Source of the DNA: Prevotella sp.
GTDB taxonomy: Bacteria; Bacteroidota; Bacteroidia; Bacteroidales; Bacteroidaceae
NCBI GenBank assembly: GCA_017469955.1
Contig: JAFUFJ010000012.1
Span: 1 to 64,000 of the forward strand
Direction: 5' to 3'
DNA length: 64,000 bases
In this document: positions 51,506 through 59,037 of the stretch, piece after piece
Layout: the number at the start of each line of letters is the position of its first letter
Position numbering within the stretch: position 1 is the first letter of the stretch
Made by a program: the position numbers and the translations under genes
The notes under the pieces: model-generated
What the model saw: only the letters and a program-made list of their open reading frames with translations
What the model was told of the DNA's origin: nothing
Databases searched by the model: none

Positions 51506-52258
51506 ATGAAACCATACGCTTCTGTCGTCGTTCTCACCCTGTTGCTGTCGGCAACTGTAACAAGTCACGTCGGCTATCGGCAGGCCGAAGCCCTTATCCG
51601 GGCAGACATGAACCATGCTCTTGCCGAGACTCTTGCCCGGCAAACCGATGCATGGCTCTCGCCCGACACCCTGACTGCCTATCGCAACAGCCTCACTATA
51701 GAGCCGCTACGGCAATGGTCGTTTGTGAGCTACGACATAGCCGACGGGCTCAACGGCCTGTGCAGCGAGCGTCAAGTGTGGCAAGACGGGCGCCGGAGCG
51801 TGGCCTATCGCAGCTATGCCACTTGTCCTTTTGCCACGATATGGATGCTTTCCGACCAGCGCCCCACGGCCGTTCTCCTGCTCTTGGCTGTGCTTTGGAC
51901 CATTGGCTCGGTTCTTTTCTTCCGCCGTCAGCAGCTGGTCGTGAGCCTCAACGGCATCTCTCTCGGCGGAATCACCTATGCCGTCGACGAGCGAAAGTTC
52001 TACGACGTAGGCCGCAACCCTATGCGTCTCACCCCTATGCAGCACCGCTTGCTCGAGATGTTCTTCACCGCCGAGGGTCACCATCTGAGCAAAACAGACA
52101 TTTGCAACAGCCTTTGGCCGAAGAAACCCGATGCCAGTGAGACGCTCTATACGCTCATCCGCAGGTTGAAACCCATTGTCGAGACCGGCAGCCGGCTGCA
52201 CATTGAGAGCGACCGGGGGCAGGGATACCGGCTGGAAGAAGACCCGAAGCGGTCCTGA
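51506..52258 (+). CDS. membrane-anchored winged-helix regulator (ToxR-like topology)
   Basis: A 250-residue protein. Hydrophobic segments lie at about residues 6-20 (VVVLTLLLSATVTS) and 118-138 (PTAVLLLLAVLWTIGSVLFF), leaving an extracytoplasmic domain of about 95 residues with two cysteines. The C-terminal 100 residues are an OmpR/PhoB-type winged helix: RLTPMQHRLLEMFF, HLSKTDICNSLWP, ETLYTLIRRLKPIVE and IESDRGQGYRL. It lacks a receiver or kinase domain, so it is a one-component membrane regulator. It is divergent from mnmA; a TACTTTTG box precedes it at about 51474. Signal and targets unknown. Unlike ToxR, the DNA-binding domain is C-terminal. Confidence 0.85.
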   Translation: MKPYASVVVLTLLLSATVTSHVGYRQAEALIRADMNHALAETLARQTDAWLSPDTLTAYRNSLTIEPLRQWSFVSYDIADGLNGLCSERQVWQDGRRSVAYRSYATCPFATIWMLSDQRPTAVLLLLAVLWTIGSVLFFRRQQLVVSLNGISLGGITYAVDERKFYDVGRNPMRLTPMQHRLLEMFFTAEGHHLSKTDICNSLWPKKPDASETLYTLIRRLKPIVETGSRLHIESDRGQGYRLEEDPKRS

Positions 52259-52320
52259 AAGCACCGGCTGCCGGCGAAAAAGCCTGACGCTCCAGTCCCA
52301 GTTTCCTACTCTTCATCCAC

Positions 52321-52427
52321 GGCAAACGTGCCGTTTCTCGCGCATACACCTATGATGTATGCTCCATACATGTGCCTGGTATGCTTCATACATCTATGAT
52401 GTACAGACGAGAAAGGGCAGCTTTCTC
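52321..52427. repeat. 107-bp lattice element with both unit types
   Basis: Unit starts 52321, 52343, 52365, 52387, 52409. Units 2-4 are of CATAC/GTATG type (for example CATACATCTATGATGTAC at 52387), and unit 5 is GAGAAAGGGCAGCTTTCTC, identical to the last unit of the 22731 copy. Unit 1 agrees with the complement of unit 5 at 14 of 19 positions. This copy proves that the two unit types share one lattice. It lies upstream of the DUF2723 gene. Confidence 0.85.
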
Positions 52428-52547
52428 CGGACGTCAGACATGAAGCCCGGCCGGCCTGTCAGTGAAATGTCAGACAAATGTCAGCATGTTGCAGACCGCC
52501 GACAGCACCTTTCTGCCTACCTTTGCTTGCAGATTCCCATGTAAGCT

Positions 52548-55500
52548 ATGAAACACTACTCACAGATCAACACCGCTTTGGGGTGGCTTTGCTTCCTCAT
52601 CGCATCCATTGTCTACGGTCTCACTATCGAGCCTTCGGCATCGTTCTGGGACTGTCCCGAGTTCATCGTCGCAGCCAACAAGCTGCAAGTAGGCCATCCT
52701 CCGGGAGCTCCGTTCTTCATGCTTGCAGCCAATGTGTTCGGCCAACTGGCCATTGATGCGTCACATGTGTCGATGATGGTCAACCTGATGAACGCCCTTC
52801 TTTCGGCTGCATGCATCATGTTCCTCTTCTGGACCATCACCCATCTGCTCAGAAACCTCGACAAAAGCGACGTTCATACGCCTGACAACGACCTCGCAAT
52901 TCTCGTGGGAGGACTCACAGGATCGATGACATTCATGGTCAGCGACACCTTCTGGTTCTCAGCGACCGAGGCCGAAGTATACGCCTTTTCGTCAGCATTC
53001 ACGGCCGTAGTGTTCTGGCTTATCCTGAAGTGGGAGCAGCATGCCGACCAACCTCACAGCGACCGCTACCTCGTTCTGATGATGTATCTTGTCGGCCTCA
53101 GCATCGGAGTCCACCTGCTCAACTTGCTTTGCTTGCCGGCCATCGTGCTCGTGTTCACCTACAGACGCTGGCCTTCAGCAGGATGGCAGGCGTCCGTCGC
53201 GGCGCTGCTGGTGAGCTTTCTGCTCGTGGCAGCAGTGCTCTATGGACTTATTCCGGGCATAGTCACCGTGGGAGGATGGCTCGAACTGCTGTTTGTCAAC
53301 CGTCTGAACTGCCCCTTCAACACGGGAGTTTTCGTCTATCTTGCTTTGCTTTCAGCCTCGTTTCTATGGGCCATCGCCGAGACATCCCTCGGCCAAAGCC
53401 GGCGTGAAAGCCTTGCCTTCTGCCTCACCATCGGCCTGCTTGGCATCCCGTTTGTGGGCGAAGGTGCTGCATCTGTGGCTGCCGGGCTGCTCGCACTGCT
53501 TGCACTTTGGCTCCTGCAAGAGCACCCTTGGCGAGGCAAACGGCTGCTCTCGTCGCGCACGAAGAACACCATCCTGCTCTGCCTCTTGATGCTCTCCGTG
53601 GGATATTCCTCCTATGCGGTCATCATGATACGCTCGAATGCCAACACGCCGATGGACCAGAATTCGCCTGAAGACATCTTCACCTTGGGGCGATACCTCA
53701 GCCGTGACCAGTATGGCGACCAGCCTTTAGTCTATGGACCGGCCTACACGTCGCAGGTAAGGCTCAGCATCGAAGGCGACCATTGCCGTCCTGTCTTCCG
53801 GCAAGGGGCACCCGTTTGGCAGAAAACTGCCAAGCAATCGCCCGACGACCCTGACCGTTATGTCGCCGTTACCCACAAAGACCGCCTCGTCTATGCCCAG
53901 AACATGTGGTTTCCGAGGATGCATAGTGCACAGCACCGGCAAGACTACGAGGCCTGGATGGGTGGCGTGAAGGGGCACGAAGAGGCCTATGACCGCTGTG
54001 GAGAGACCATGATGGTGAAGACGCCCACGGCATGGGAGAACCTGAGGTTTTTCCTTTCCTACCAATGCAACTTCATGTACTGGCGCTACTTCCTGTGGAA
54101 TTTCGCCGGCAGACAGAACGACTTACAGGGTAAAGGCGAAGCCGAATACGGCAACTGGCTGAGCGGCCTGCCCCTGATCGACAACCTCCGTCTCGGCAAT
54201 CAGCGCCTGATGCCCGACACTTTGAAGCAGAACAAGGGGCACAACGTATACTATTCGCTGCCACTTCTCTTGGGACTTCTCGGCCTGTTCTGGCAGGCCT
54301 GCCGGTGTGGAAGGGAAGGTGTGCGCCAGAGCCTGGTGGTGACGATGCTCTTTGTCATGACGGGTCTTGCCATTGTTGTCTACCTGAATCAGACGCCCAA
54401 TCAGGCAAGAGAGCGCGACTATGCCTATGCGGGATCGTTCTATGCCTTTGCCATCTGGTGCGGAATGGGGGCCACTGCCGTCGGCAAGGCTTTGGGAAGA
54501 CGTCGGGGAAGGCAAGGATTCTGGGCCTTGCCATGCCTGCTTATACCCCTGCAAATGGGCTCACAAACGTGGGATGACCATAACCGTTCGGGGCGCTTTG
54601 TATGCCGGGACTATGGTAAAAACTACCTGCTCTCGGCGGGCGACGACAGCCTTCAGCCCGTCATCTTCTGCAACGGCGACAACGATACCTTCCCTTTATG
54701 GTATGCACAGGAGGTGGAAGGTGTGGCACGAGGGGCACGAGTCTGCAACACGATGTATCTGACTGCCGACTGGTATATCGACCAAATGCGCCGGCCAAGC
54801 TATGCTTCGCCGGGCTTGCCCATCACGTGGGAGAGGAGCAAGTATGTGACTGGCGTGAACGACTACGTAGACATCGCGCCCGAAGTGAAGCCCCAAGTGG
54901 AGCATTTCTATCGAGAACAGCCACAACGGGCAAGGGCGGTTCTGGGCGACAATCCTTATGAAGTGGGCAACGTAATGCAGCATTGGATCAGGTCAGACGA
55001 CGAGACTATGCACCTGATTCCTACCGACACGCTGTGGCTTCGGGGACCATCGCGCGAGGGAACGCTGCTGCCCGTCTCGCTGAAGGGGCGCCGGGCTCTG
55101 TACAAGAACGACCTGATGATGCTCGAAATCCTTGCCCAGTCAGCCTGGAAACGGCCGGTCTACGTGGCATCTTCGGTGTCGGAGGAGTGCTACCAGGGGC
55201 TGGAACCCTACCTGATGCGGGTGGGTCTGGCCTATCAGTTCGTGCCTTTCAACGCGAAAGCCGAGGGCAAAGAGTTCGACGTCGAGCGCGTCTACGACAA
55301 CGTGATGAACCGGTTCTGCTACGGAGGGCTCGACAGAAAAGCCGTATATCTCGACCAGACGTCGATGAAAATGTGCTGGAGCATGCGCGTACTGATGGGC
55401 GAACTGGCCCTGCGACTGATAGCCAACGGCGACAAAGAGCGGGCCCGGAAGGTGCTGGAAAAGGCCGAGCGAGTGCTGCCCGAGCACAGTGTGCCCCTCA

Positions 55501-55877
55501 CAAGCATAAGCGGAGCGTCTGACCTGGCACGGGCATGGTCGCTGCTCGGCGACCGAAAGCGGGCCGCACACATCGTGGAACAGCTGTGGAAAGACAATAT
55601 GCAACACCTCAACTACTACCTGTCGCTGGGCGAAAGCCAGTGGATTGCCCACCAGAAACGGTTCGAATGGCACACAGGAATGATGGTCCGCGACCTCGAG
55701 ACCATGGCCTCCTGCGACCCTGAAAGGGCAGCACAGATGCAGGAAGAGCTCAGGAGCCTGCTCGGCAATCTTCAGGCTTCTTCGGCATGCTTGCCGTCCT
55801 TGCCCGCGAGAAAGCTAAGAGTTATGCCCGAGAAGTCTATGGATTCTCACCGAGAAAGCATAGAGTTATTAGGATAA
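52548..55877 (+). CDS. DUF2723-family membrane glycosyltransferase-like protein with TPR-like C terminus
   Basis: A 1109-residue membrane protein. It begins with the DUF2723 signature: LTIEPSASFWDCPEFIVAANKLQVGHPPGAPFFML, with the Asp-Cys-Pro-Glu and HPPGAP motifs near residues 35-55. Around 12 membrane spans follow up to residue 640, then a soluble C-terminal part of about 450 residues. The family is related to GT-C enzymes and TMEM260-type protein O-mannosyltransferases and in Bacteroidetes is tied to protein O-glycosylation; the specific role here is inference. The last 23 codons (from 55808) and the stop lie inside a 107-bp repeat, so the natural C terminus was replaced or extended. Confidence 0.88.
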   Translation: MKHYSQINTALGWLCFLIASIVYGLTIEPSASFWDCPEFIVAANKLQVGHPPGAPFFMLAANVFGQLAIDASHVSMMVNLMNALLSAACIMFLFWTITHLLRNLDKSDVHTPDNDLAILVGGLTGSMTFMVSDTFWFSATEAEVYAFSSAFTAVVFWLILKWEQHADQPHSDRYLVLMMYLVGLSIGVHLLNLLCLPAIVLVFTYRRWPSAGWQASVAALLVSFLLVAAVLYGLIPGIVTVGGWLELLFVNRLNCPFNTGVFVYLALLSASFLWAIAETSLGQSRRESLAFCLTIGLLGIPFVGEGAASVAAGLLALLALWLLQEHPWRGKRLLSSRTKNTILLCLLMLSVGYSSYAVIMIRSNANTPMDQNSPEDIFTLGRYLSRDQYGDQPLVYGPAYTSQVRLSIEGDHCRPVFRQGAPVWQKTAKQSPDDPDRYVAVTHKDRLVYAQNMWFPRMHSAQHRQDYEAWMGGVKGHEEAYDRCGETMMVKTPTAWENLRFFLSYQCNFMYWRYFLWNFAGRQNDLQGKGEAEYGNWLSGLPLIDNLRLGNQRLMPDTLKQNKGHNVYYSLPLLLGLLGLFWQACRCGREGVRQSLVVTMLFVMTGLAIVVYLNQTPNQARERDYAYAGSFYAFAIWCGMGATAVGKALGRRRGRQGFWALPCLLIPLQMGSQTWDDHNRSGRFVCRDYGKNYLLSAGDDSLQPVIFCNGDNDTFPLWYAQEVEGVARGARVCNTMYLTADWYIDQMRRPSYASPGLPITWERSKYVTGVNDYVDIAPEVKPQVEHFYREQPQRARAVLGDNPYEVGNVMQHWIRSDDETMHLIPTDTLWLRGPSREGTLLPVSLKGRRALYKNDLMMLEILAQSAWKRPVYVASSVSEECYQGLEPYLMRVGLAYQFVPFNAKAEGKEFDVERVYDNVMNRFCYGGLDRKAVYLDQTSMKMCWSMRVLMGELALRLIANGDKERARKVLEKAERVLPEHSVPLTSISGASDLARAWSLLGDRKRAAHIVEQLWKDNMQHLNYYLSLGESQWIAHQKRFEWHTGMMVRDLETMASCDPERAAQMQEELRSLLGNLQASSACLPSLPARKLRVMPEKSMDSHRESIELLG

Positions 55878-55914
55878 AAGCTAAGACTTCTGGGGCATAA
55901 CCCTTAGCTTTCTC
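55808..55914. repeat. 107-bp lattice element overlapping a gene end
   Basis: Unit starts 55808, 55830, 55852, 55874, 55896. The outer units agree as inverted repeats at 21 of 22 positions. Words at positions 6-8 are AGC, GTC, AGC, AGC, CCC. The stop codon of the DUF2723 gene (55875-55877) lies at the start of unit 4. Confidence 0.9.
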
Positions 55915-55926
55915 AAAAACAAAGAG

Positions 55927-55953
55927 CGCCCGGCAGCCGTTGACTGTCGGGCG
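55927..55953. terminator. hairpin between convergent genes
   Basis: CGCCCGGCAG (55927-55936) pairs with CTGTCGGGCG (55944-55953) around 7 nt, with one G-T pair. T-rich sequence follows on both strands (TTCTTCTTC; TCTTTGTTTTT), so it may stop both the DUF2723 and the nicotinamidase transcripts. Confidence 0.65.
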
Positions 55954-56028
55954 TTCTTCTTCACAAACACGGCGCCTCACGTCGCGAACAAGCTTGCAGA
56001 CGGCGCACGAAGGCCTGAGGCACAGGGT

Positions 56029-56622
56029 TCAACCGAGCGCCTTGAGCCCCTGACCGGCCATGTATCCGGCCAATGTCTGGCCTCCATCAAGCGATGCCAC
56101 ACCGGCAAGAAAGACCCGCGGACGCAAGGGTTGCAGCGAACGAAGGGTGTTGAGCACGCAGACATCGCCTGCTATACCGCAGACGACCACCTGCTCTTCC
56201 CGGGCAAATACCATCACGTCGGGCTTGCGATGGGTGGCCGAAGCAACGTTGTAGGCCAAGTGGTCAGCATATTGACGGCGAAAGGTGAAGGCCGTATATT
56301 CCTCTTTGTCGGCCTGCTTGCCCTTGTGAAGAAACTCCGAATAGACGTTCTTCTCCTTGGCCACGGCCAGCAAGTCGGCATGGATGCGGGCTCCATGCGT
56401 GCCACGTACGCAATGAACGGGCCACGGTCCGCCCTGCGGTGTGAACGAGCAATGGCCGGAAGGATGCCAGTCCTGGGTAAAAACCAGGCGCCCCACCCTG
56501 TCGCTTGCAATCAGCTCGCACACGTTTTCTATGGCTTTCCGGCCTCCTTCCACTGCCAGACTACCGCCTTCGATGAAGTCGTACTGGCAGTCAACAACGA
56601 TTAGTGTCAGTTTCTTTCTCAT
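56029..56622 (-). CDS. pncA: nicotinamidase (isochorismatase family)
   Basis: A 197-residue cysteine hydrolase converting nicotinamide to nicotinate in NAD salvage. Catalytic Asp is D11 (VVDCQYDF); metal ligands lie in TQDWHPSGHCSF (Asp, His, His); the WPVHCVRGTHGARI segment and a catalytic Lys (HKGKQADKEEYTAF) follow; the nucleophilic Cys is in GIAGDVCVLNT near residue 153. All residues of the triad are present. It is a single gene, convergent with the DUF2723 gene. Assignment to PncA rather than another isochorismatase-like enzyme rests on the metal-site motif. Confidence 0.93.
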   Translation of the reverse strand: MRKKLTLIVVDCQYDFIEGGSLAVEGGRKAIENVCELIASDRVGRLVFTQDWHPSGHCSFTPQGGPWPVHCVRGTHGARIHADLLAVAKEKNVYSEFLHKGKQADKEEYTAFTFRRQYADHLAYNVASATHRKPDVMVFAREEQVVVCGIAGDVCVLNTLRSLQPLRPRVFLAGVASLDGGQTLAGYMAGQGLKALG

Positions 56623-56681
56623 AAGATTCGTTTCGTTTTGTCAGCTGAAAATGTCGCCGCTACGACGGCAACCCCATGGAT

Positions 56682-56738
56682 ATAAAAAGACTTAAGGCCT
56701 GGGGCTTATGCATCAGCACAACGCCTCAGACCTTAAGT
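56682..56738 (-). terminator. terminator after the tRNA pair
   Basis: ACTTAAGGCCTGGGGC (56690-56705) pairs with GCCTCAGACCTTAAGT (56723-56738) with small mismatches. On the minus strand TCTTTTTATA follows. It lies about 50 bp after tRNA-Val. Confidence 0.75.
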
Positions 56739-56786
56739 TGTCGCTCCTTACCCTCTCATCATGTAAGAATTAGCTTCATTTCTCTG

Positions 56787-56860
56787 TGTCGACACTTGGA
56801 CTCGAACCAAGGACCCCCACCATGTCAAGGTGATACTCTAACCAGCTGAGCTATGCCGAC
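56787..56860 (-). tRNA. tRNA-Val (GAC)
   Basis: On the minus strand the cloverleaf runs GTCGGCA (acceptor), D-arm with AGCTCAGCTGGTTAGAG, anticodon arm TCACC-TTGACAT-GGTGG with anticodon GAC, T-arm with GGTTCGAGTCC, and acceptor TGTCGAC plus discriminator A. All seven acceptor pairs form (one G-T). CCA is not encoded. It is the second of two tRNAs in one transcript. Confidence 0.95.
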
Positions 56861-56925
56861 AAAGGTAATGCCTTCCGTTTGACACCCTGTGAAGAGCCTC
56901 CAGCGGGAGGACTTTGCGGTTGTCG

Positions 56926-57007
56926 TGCGCCTGAAAGGACTCGAACCTTCACGTCGTAAGACACTAGATCCTAAGTCTAGCGCGTCTGCCAATTCCGCCA
57001 CAAGCGC
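56926..57007 (-). tRNA. tRNA-Leu (TAG)
   Basis: On the minus strand: GCGCTTG acceptor start, D-arm GGCGGAATTGGCAGACGC, anticodon arm CTAGA-CTTAGGA-TCTAG with anticodon TAG, a long variable arm typical of class II tRNAs, T-arm GGTTCGAGTCC, acceptor CAGGCGC and discriminator A. Length 82 nt fits a leucine tRNA. CCA is not encoded. It precedes tRNA-Val by 65 bp. Confidence 0.95.
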
Positions 57008-57045
57008 CTGTTCTCATCCTCAAAGAGGAATAACATTACGGAGTG

Positions 57046-57077
57046 CAAAGGTAATAGTTATTTACGAAATGTGCAAA
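57046..57077 (-). promoter_or_regulatory. promoter of the tRNA-Leu/tRNA-Val unit
   Basis: On the minus strand TTTG (57077-57074), 20 bases, TACCTTTG (57053-57046), about 40 bp before the tRNA-Leu 5' end. It is just downstream of the S41 peptidase stop. Confidence 0.75.
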
Positions 57078-57104
57078 TTTTTTCTTCTTTATTCGCTCTT
57101 TTTT

Positions 57105-58115
57105 TTAGTTTATCTGCCTTCGGGCAGTCTCAATGATGGTGTCAATGCCCCTGAGAAGGTCGTCTTGAGACAGATCTACACGAACATCGGGCTCGATACC
57201 GAACTCGGTTGACTGGCGGTTGCGGTCGTACATCGGACAAGCAGAGAAACGGATGCTCCAGCCACAGGGCAGCTCTGACGAGAAGGGAAGGCCGGCACCT
57301 CCGCCGGTACGGTCGCCGACCACCGTGACATTGGGGAAGCATTTCATGTACTTCACAAACTCATTGGCAGCCGAAAACACCTGCCGGTTGGTCAGGATGC
57401 ACACGGGTTTCTGCCATCGGAGGGCTTTTGAAGGCTTTACATACTGGGCCTCCATCGGCGAGAAGTCATTGTGTCCTCGCCCGGTCTTGTGCTGCATATA
57501 GCCCACAAGGCATTCCTCATTGGTGAAACGGGCTGCGAGTTGCTCGGCAGAAGTGAGAAGTCCGCCACCGTTATCACGCAGGTCAATGATGAGCCCACGG
57601 CAGGGTGCCAGGTAATAAAGAATCTGGTCAAGGTTGCCTTCGCCCAGCTCATTGGAGAACGAAGGACAGCGAACGTAGCCTATATGGTCGTCAAGTACGC
57701 GGTAGCGAAGGCCGTTTGATATCTGATAATCCCTACCAAGATACTTGTTCAAGAGGGTGTCTGACAGGTTGGAAGGATAGGCTTCAAACCATGACCAGTA
57801 GCGGCCCATGTCGAAGGATGTATAGAGATTTACATGACCATCACGCAACTCGCCGAGCATATTGGTCAGCACTTCAAACTTCTGTCGGTTGCTCATTCCG
57901 GCATCAAACTGAGGCTTGTAGCGCAGATAGACCTCGTTCCAGTCAAGCCCATACTCCTTTTCTTTATAGTCAAAGAAACAATAATGCTCGTCAATGATAT
58001 GCCAAAGTGCCTCAAAATTGCCCTCGGGCGTGTCGGCATACTCATCTTCTTTGACGCAGGAAGACAAGGAAAGCAGAAGCAAGAGGGGAAGAAACAAATG
58101 GAGCATCCTGTTCAT
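57105..58115 (-). CDS. S41-family (tail-specific/C-terminal processing type) peptidase lipoprotein
   Basis: A 336-residue lipoprotein with lipobox SLSSC (Cys20 from the start at 58115); the 19 residues from an upstream ATG are not signal-like. Residues about 35-120 are a helical N domain with LRDGHVNLYT, which is common to Bacteroidetes S41 proteins. The catalytic core has IIDLRDNGGG and the nucleophile in NRQVFSAANEF (Ser), then GDRTGGGAGLP. No clear PDZ domain is seen. It should process peptides outside the cytoplasm. It starts 4 bp after the DUF3316-like gene stop and is third in the parC operon. Confidence 0.85.
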   Translation of the reverse strand: MNRMLHLFLPLLLLLSLSSCVKEDEYADTPEGNFEALWHIIDEHYCFFDYKEKEYGLDWNEVYLRYKPQFDAGMSNRQKFEVLTNMLGELRDGHVNLYTSFDMGRYWSWFEAYPSNLSDTLLNKYLGRDYQISNGLRYRVLDDHIGYVRCPSFSNELGEGNLDQILYYLAPCRGLIIDLRDNGGGLLTSAEQLAARFTNEECLVGYMQHKTGRGHNDFSPMEAQYVKPSKALRWQKPVCILTNRQVFSAANEFVKYMKCFPNVTVVGDRTGGGAGLPFSSELPCGWSIRFSACPMYDRNRQSTEFGIEPDVRVDLSQDDLLRGIDTIIETARRQIN

Positions 58116-58119
58116 GGCT

Positions 58120-59037
58120 TCAGAGTTTGACGGTGAAATACTTGGTGTAGCCCAGCAAAAGCTGGTGGTCATAGTCGTGATACTTCAGGTTGTTGACCTC
58201 GCGTTGCCGGTAGTTTCCCATGTATCCTATGCGGAAAACGTGGCGTCCGAGACGAAAATCGAGGCTGATTCGCTGCCTCAGCGACAAGGCATTGAAGGGA
58301 GAAGTCACGGCAATGTTGTGGTCATAGTTGCCCCGAGTGAAGATCTCATAGTAGCTTTGTCCGTATTGAGGACTGAAGGTCGCACCCAGGAAAGGCAAGG
58401 AAGCTTCATAATCTATGCCGAAGTTCTTGTTGAGAAAGCTGAAGCTTTTTTCTGCAAGAAGGGTCACTCCTGCCTCAGCCTGGGCATATAACTGGGCGGG
58501 ATTGTTGCCGTTTCGGGTATTGTAAAGTCCTCCTAAAAAAGCTTCAACCATAGGACCGACGGCGAGATACCTGTTCACTCTACGGAGCCAGTCATACTGA
58601 AATGCGAGACTTCCGCCCAGATAGTCGGCATTGTTGGCACGGTTGCTGGCCATGTTCAGGCTGACTTGCCACGTTGACTGGTGCTGCCACTTGCGGTAAG
58701 TCCTTGTCTCTGTGTCGAATCTCAAGCGCCTGTCTACCGAAGAAAGACTAACTGCCGACCCCTTATAGGTCTCAGGAGACAGGTAGGTGTCAAGCACATT
58801 TGCCGGACCAATGCCCAACATATACTCCTGAATGCGGGTTGCCGCGAAGGTATTCACCAACCCTCCACAGACAGTTTTCTTCTTCATCCCCACATCAACC
58901 ACATCCACTTCCGGCAAGAACCGGAGGCTGTCTGCCTGCGATGTCTGTGCCTTCAGCGGAAGAACCGTAAGCAATGACAGGCAGAAAGCCAGGAAAAATC
59001 CTTGGCAAGAAGTGGCGATATGGCTCATTTTACTCAT
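58120..59037 (-). CDS. DUF3316-like outer-membrane beta-barrel protein
   Basis: A 305-residue exported protein (signal peptide ending PLKA). From about residue 85 it shows amphipathic strands with aromatic girdles, such as LAFQYDWLRRVNRYLAVGPMVEAFLGGLYN and a C-terminal YTKYFTVKL, as in small outer-membrane barrels. The layout agrees with the Bacteroidetes DUF3316 family; my match is by general pattern. No function is known. Its start overlaps the end of the topoisomerase gene by 8 bp, so translation is coupled. Confidence 0.7.
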   Translation of the reverse strand: MSKMSHIATSCQGFFLAFCLSLLTVLPLKAQTSQADSLRFLPEVDVVDVGMKKKTVCGGLVNTFAATRIQEYMLGIGPANVLDTYLSPETYKGSAVSLSSVDRRLRFDTETRTYRKWQHQSTWQVSLNMASNRANNADYLGGSLAFQYDWLRRVNRYLAVGPMVEAFLGGLYNTRNGNNPAQLYAQAEAGVTLLAEKSFSFLNKNFGIDYEASLPFLGATFSPQYGQSYYEIFTRGNYDHNIAVTSPFNALSLRQRISLDFRLGRHVFRIGYMGNYRQREVNNLKYHDYDHQLLLGYTKYFTVKL

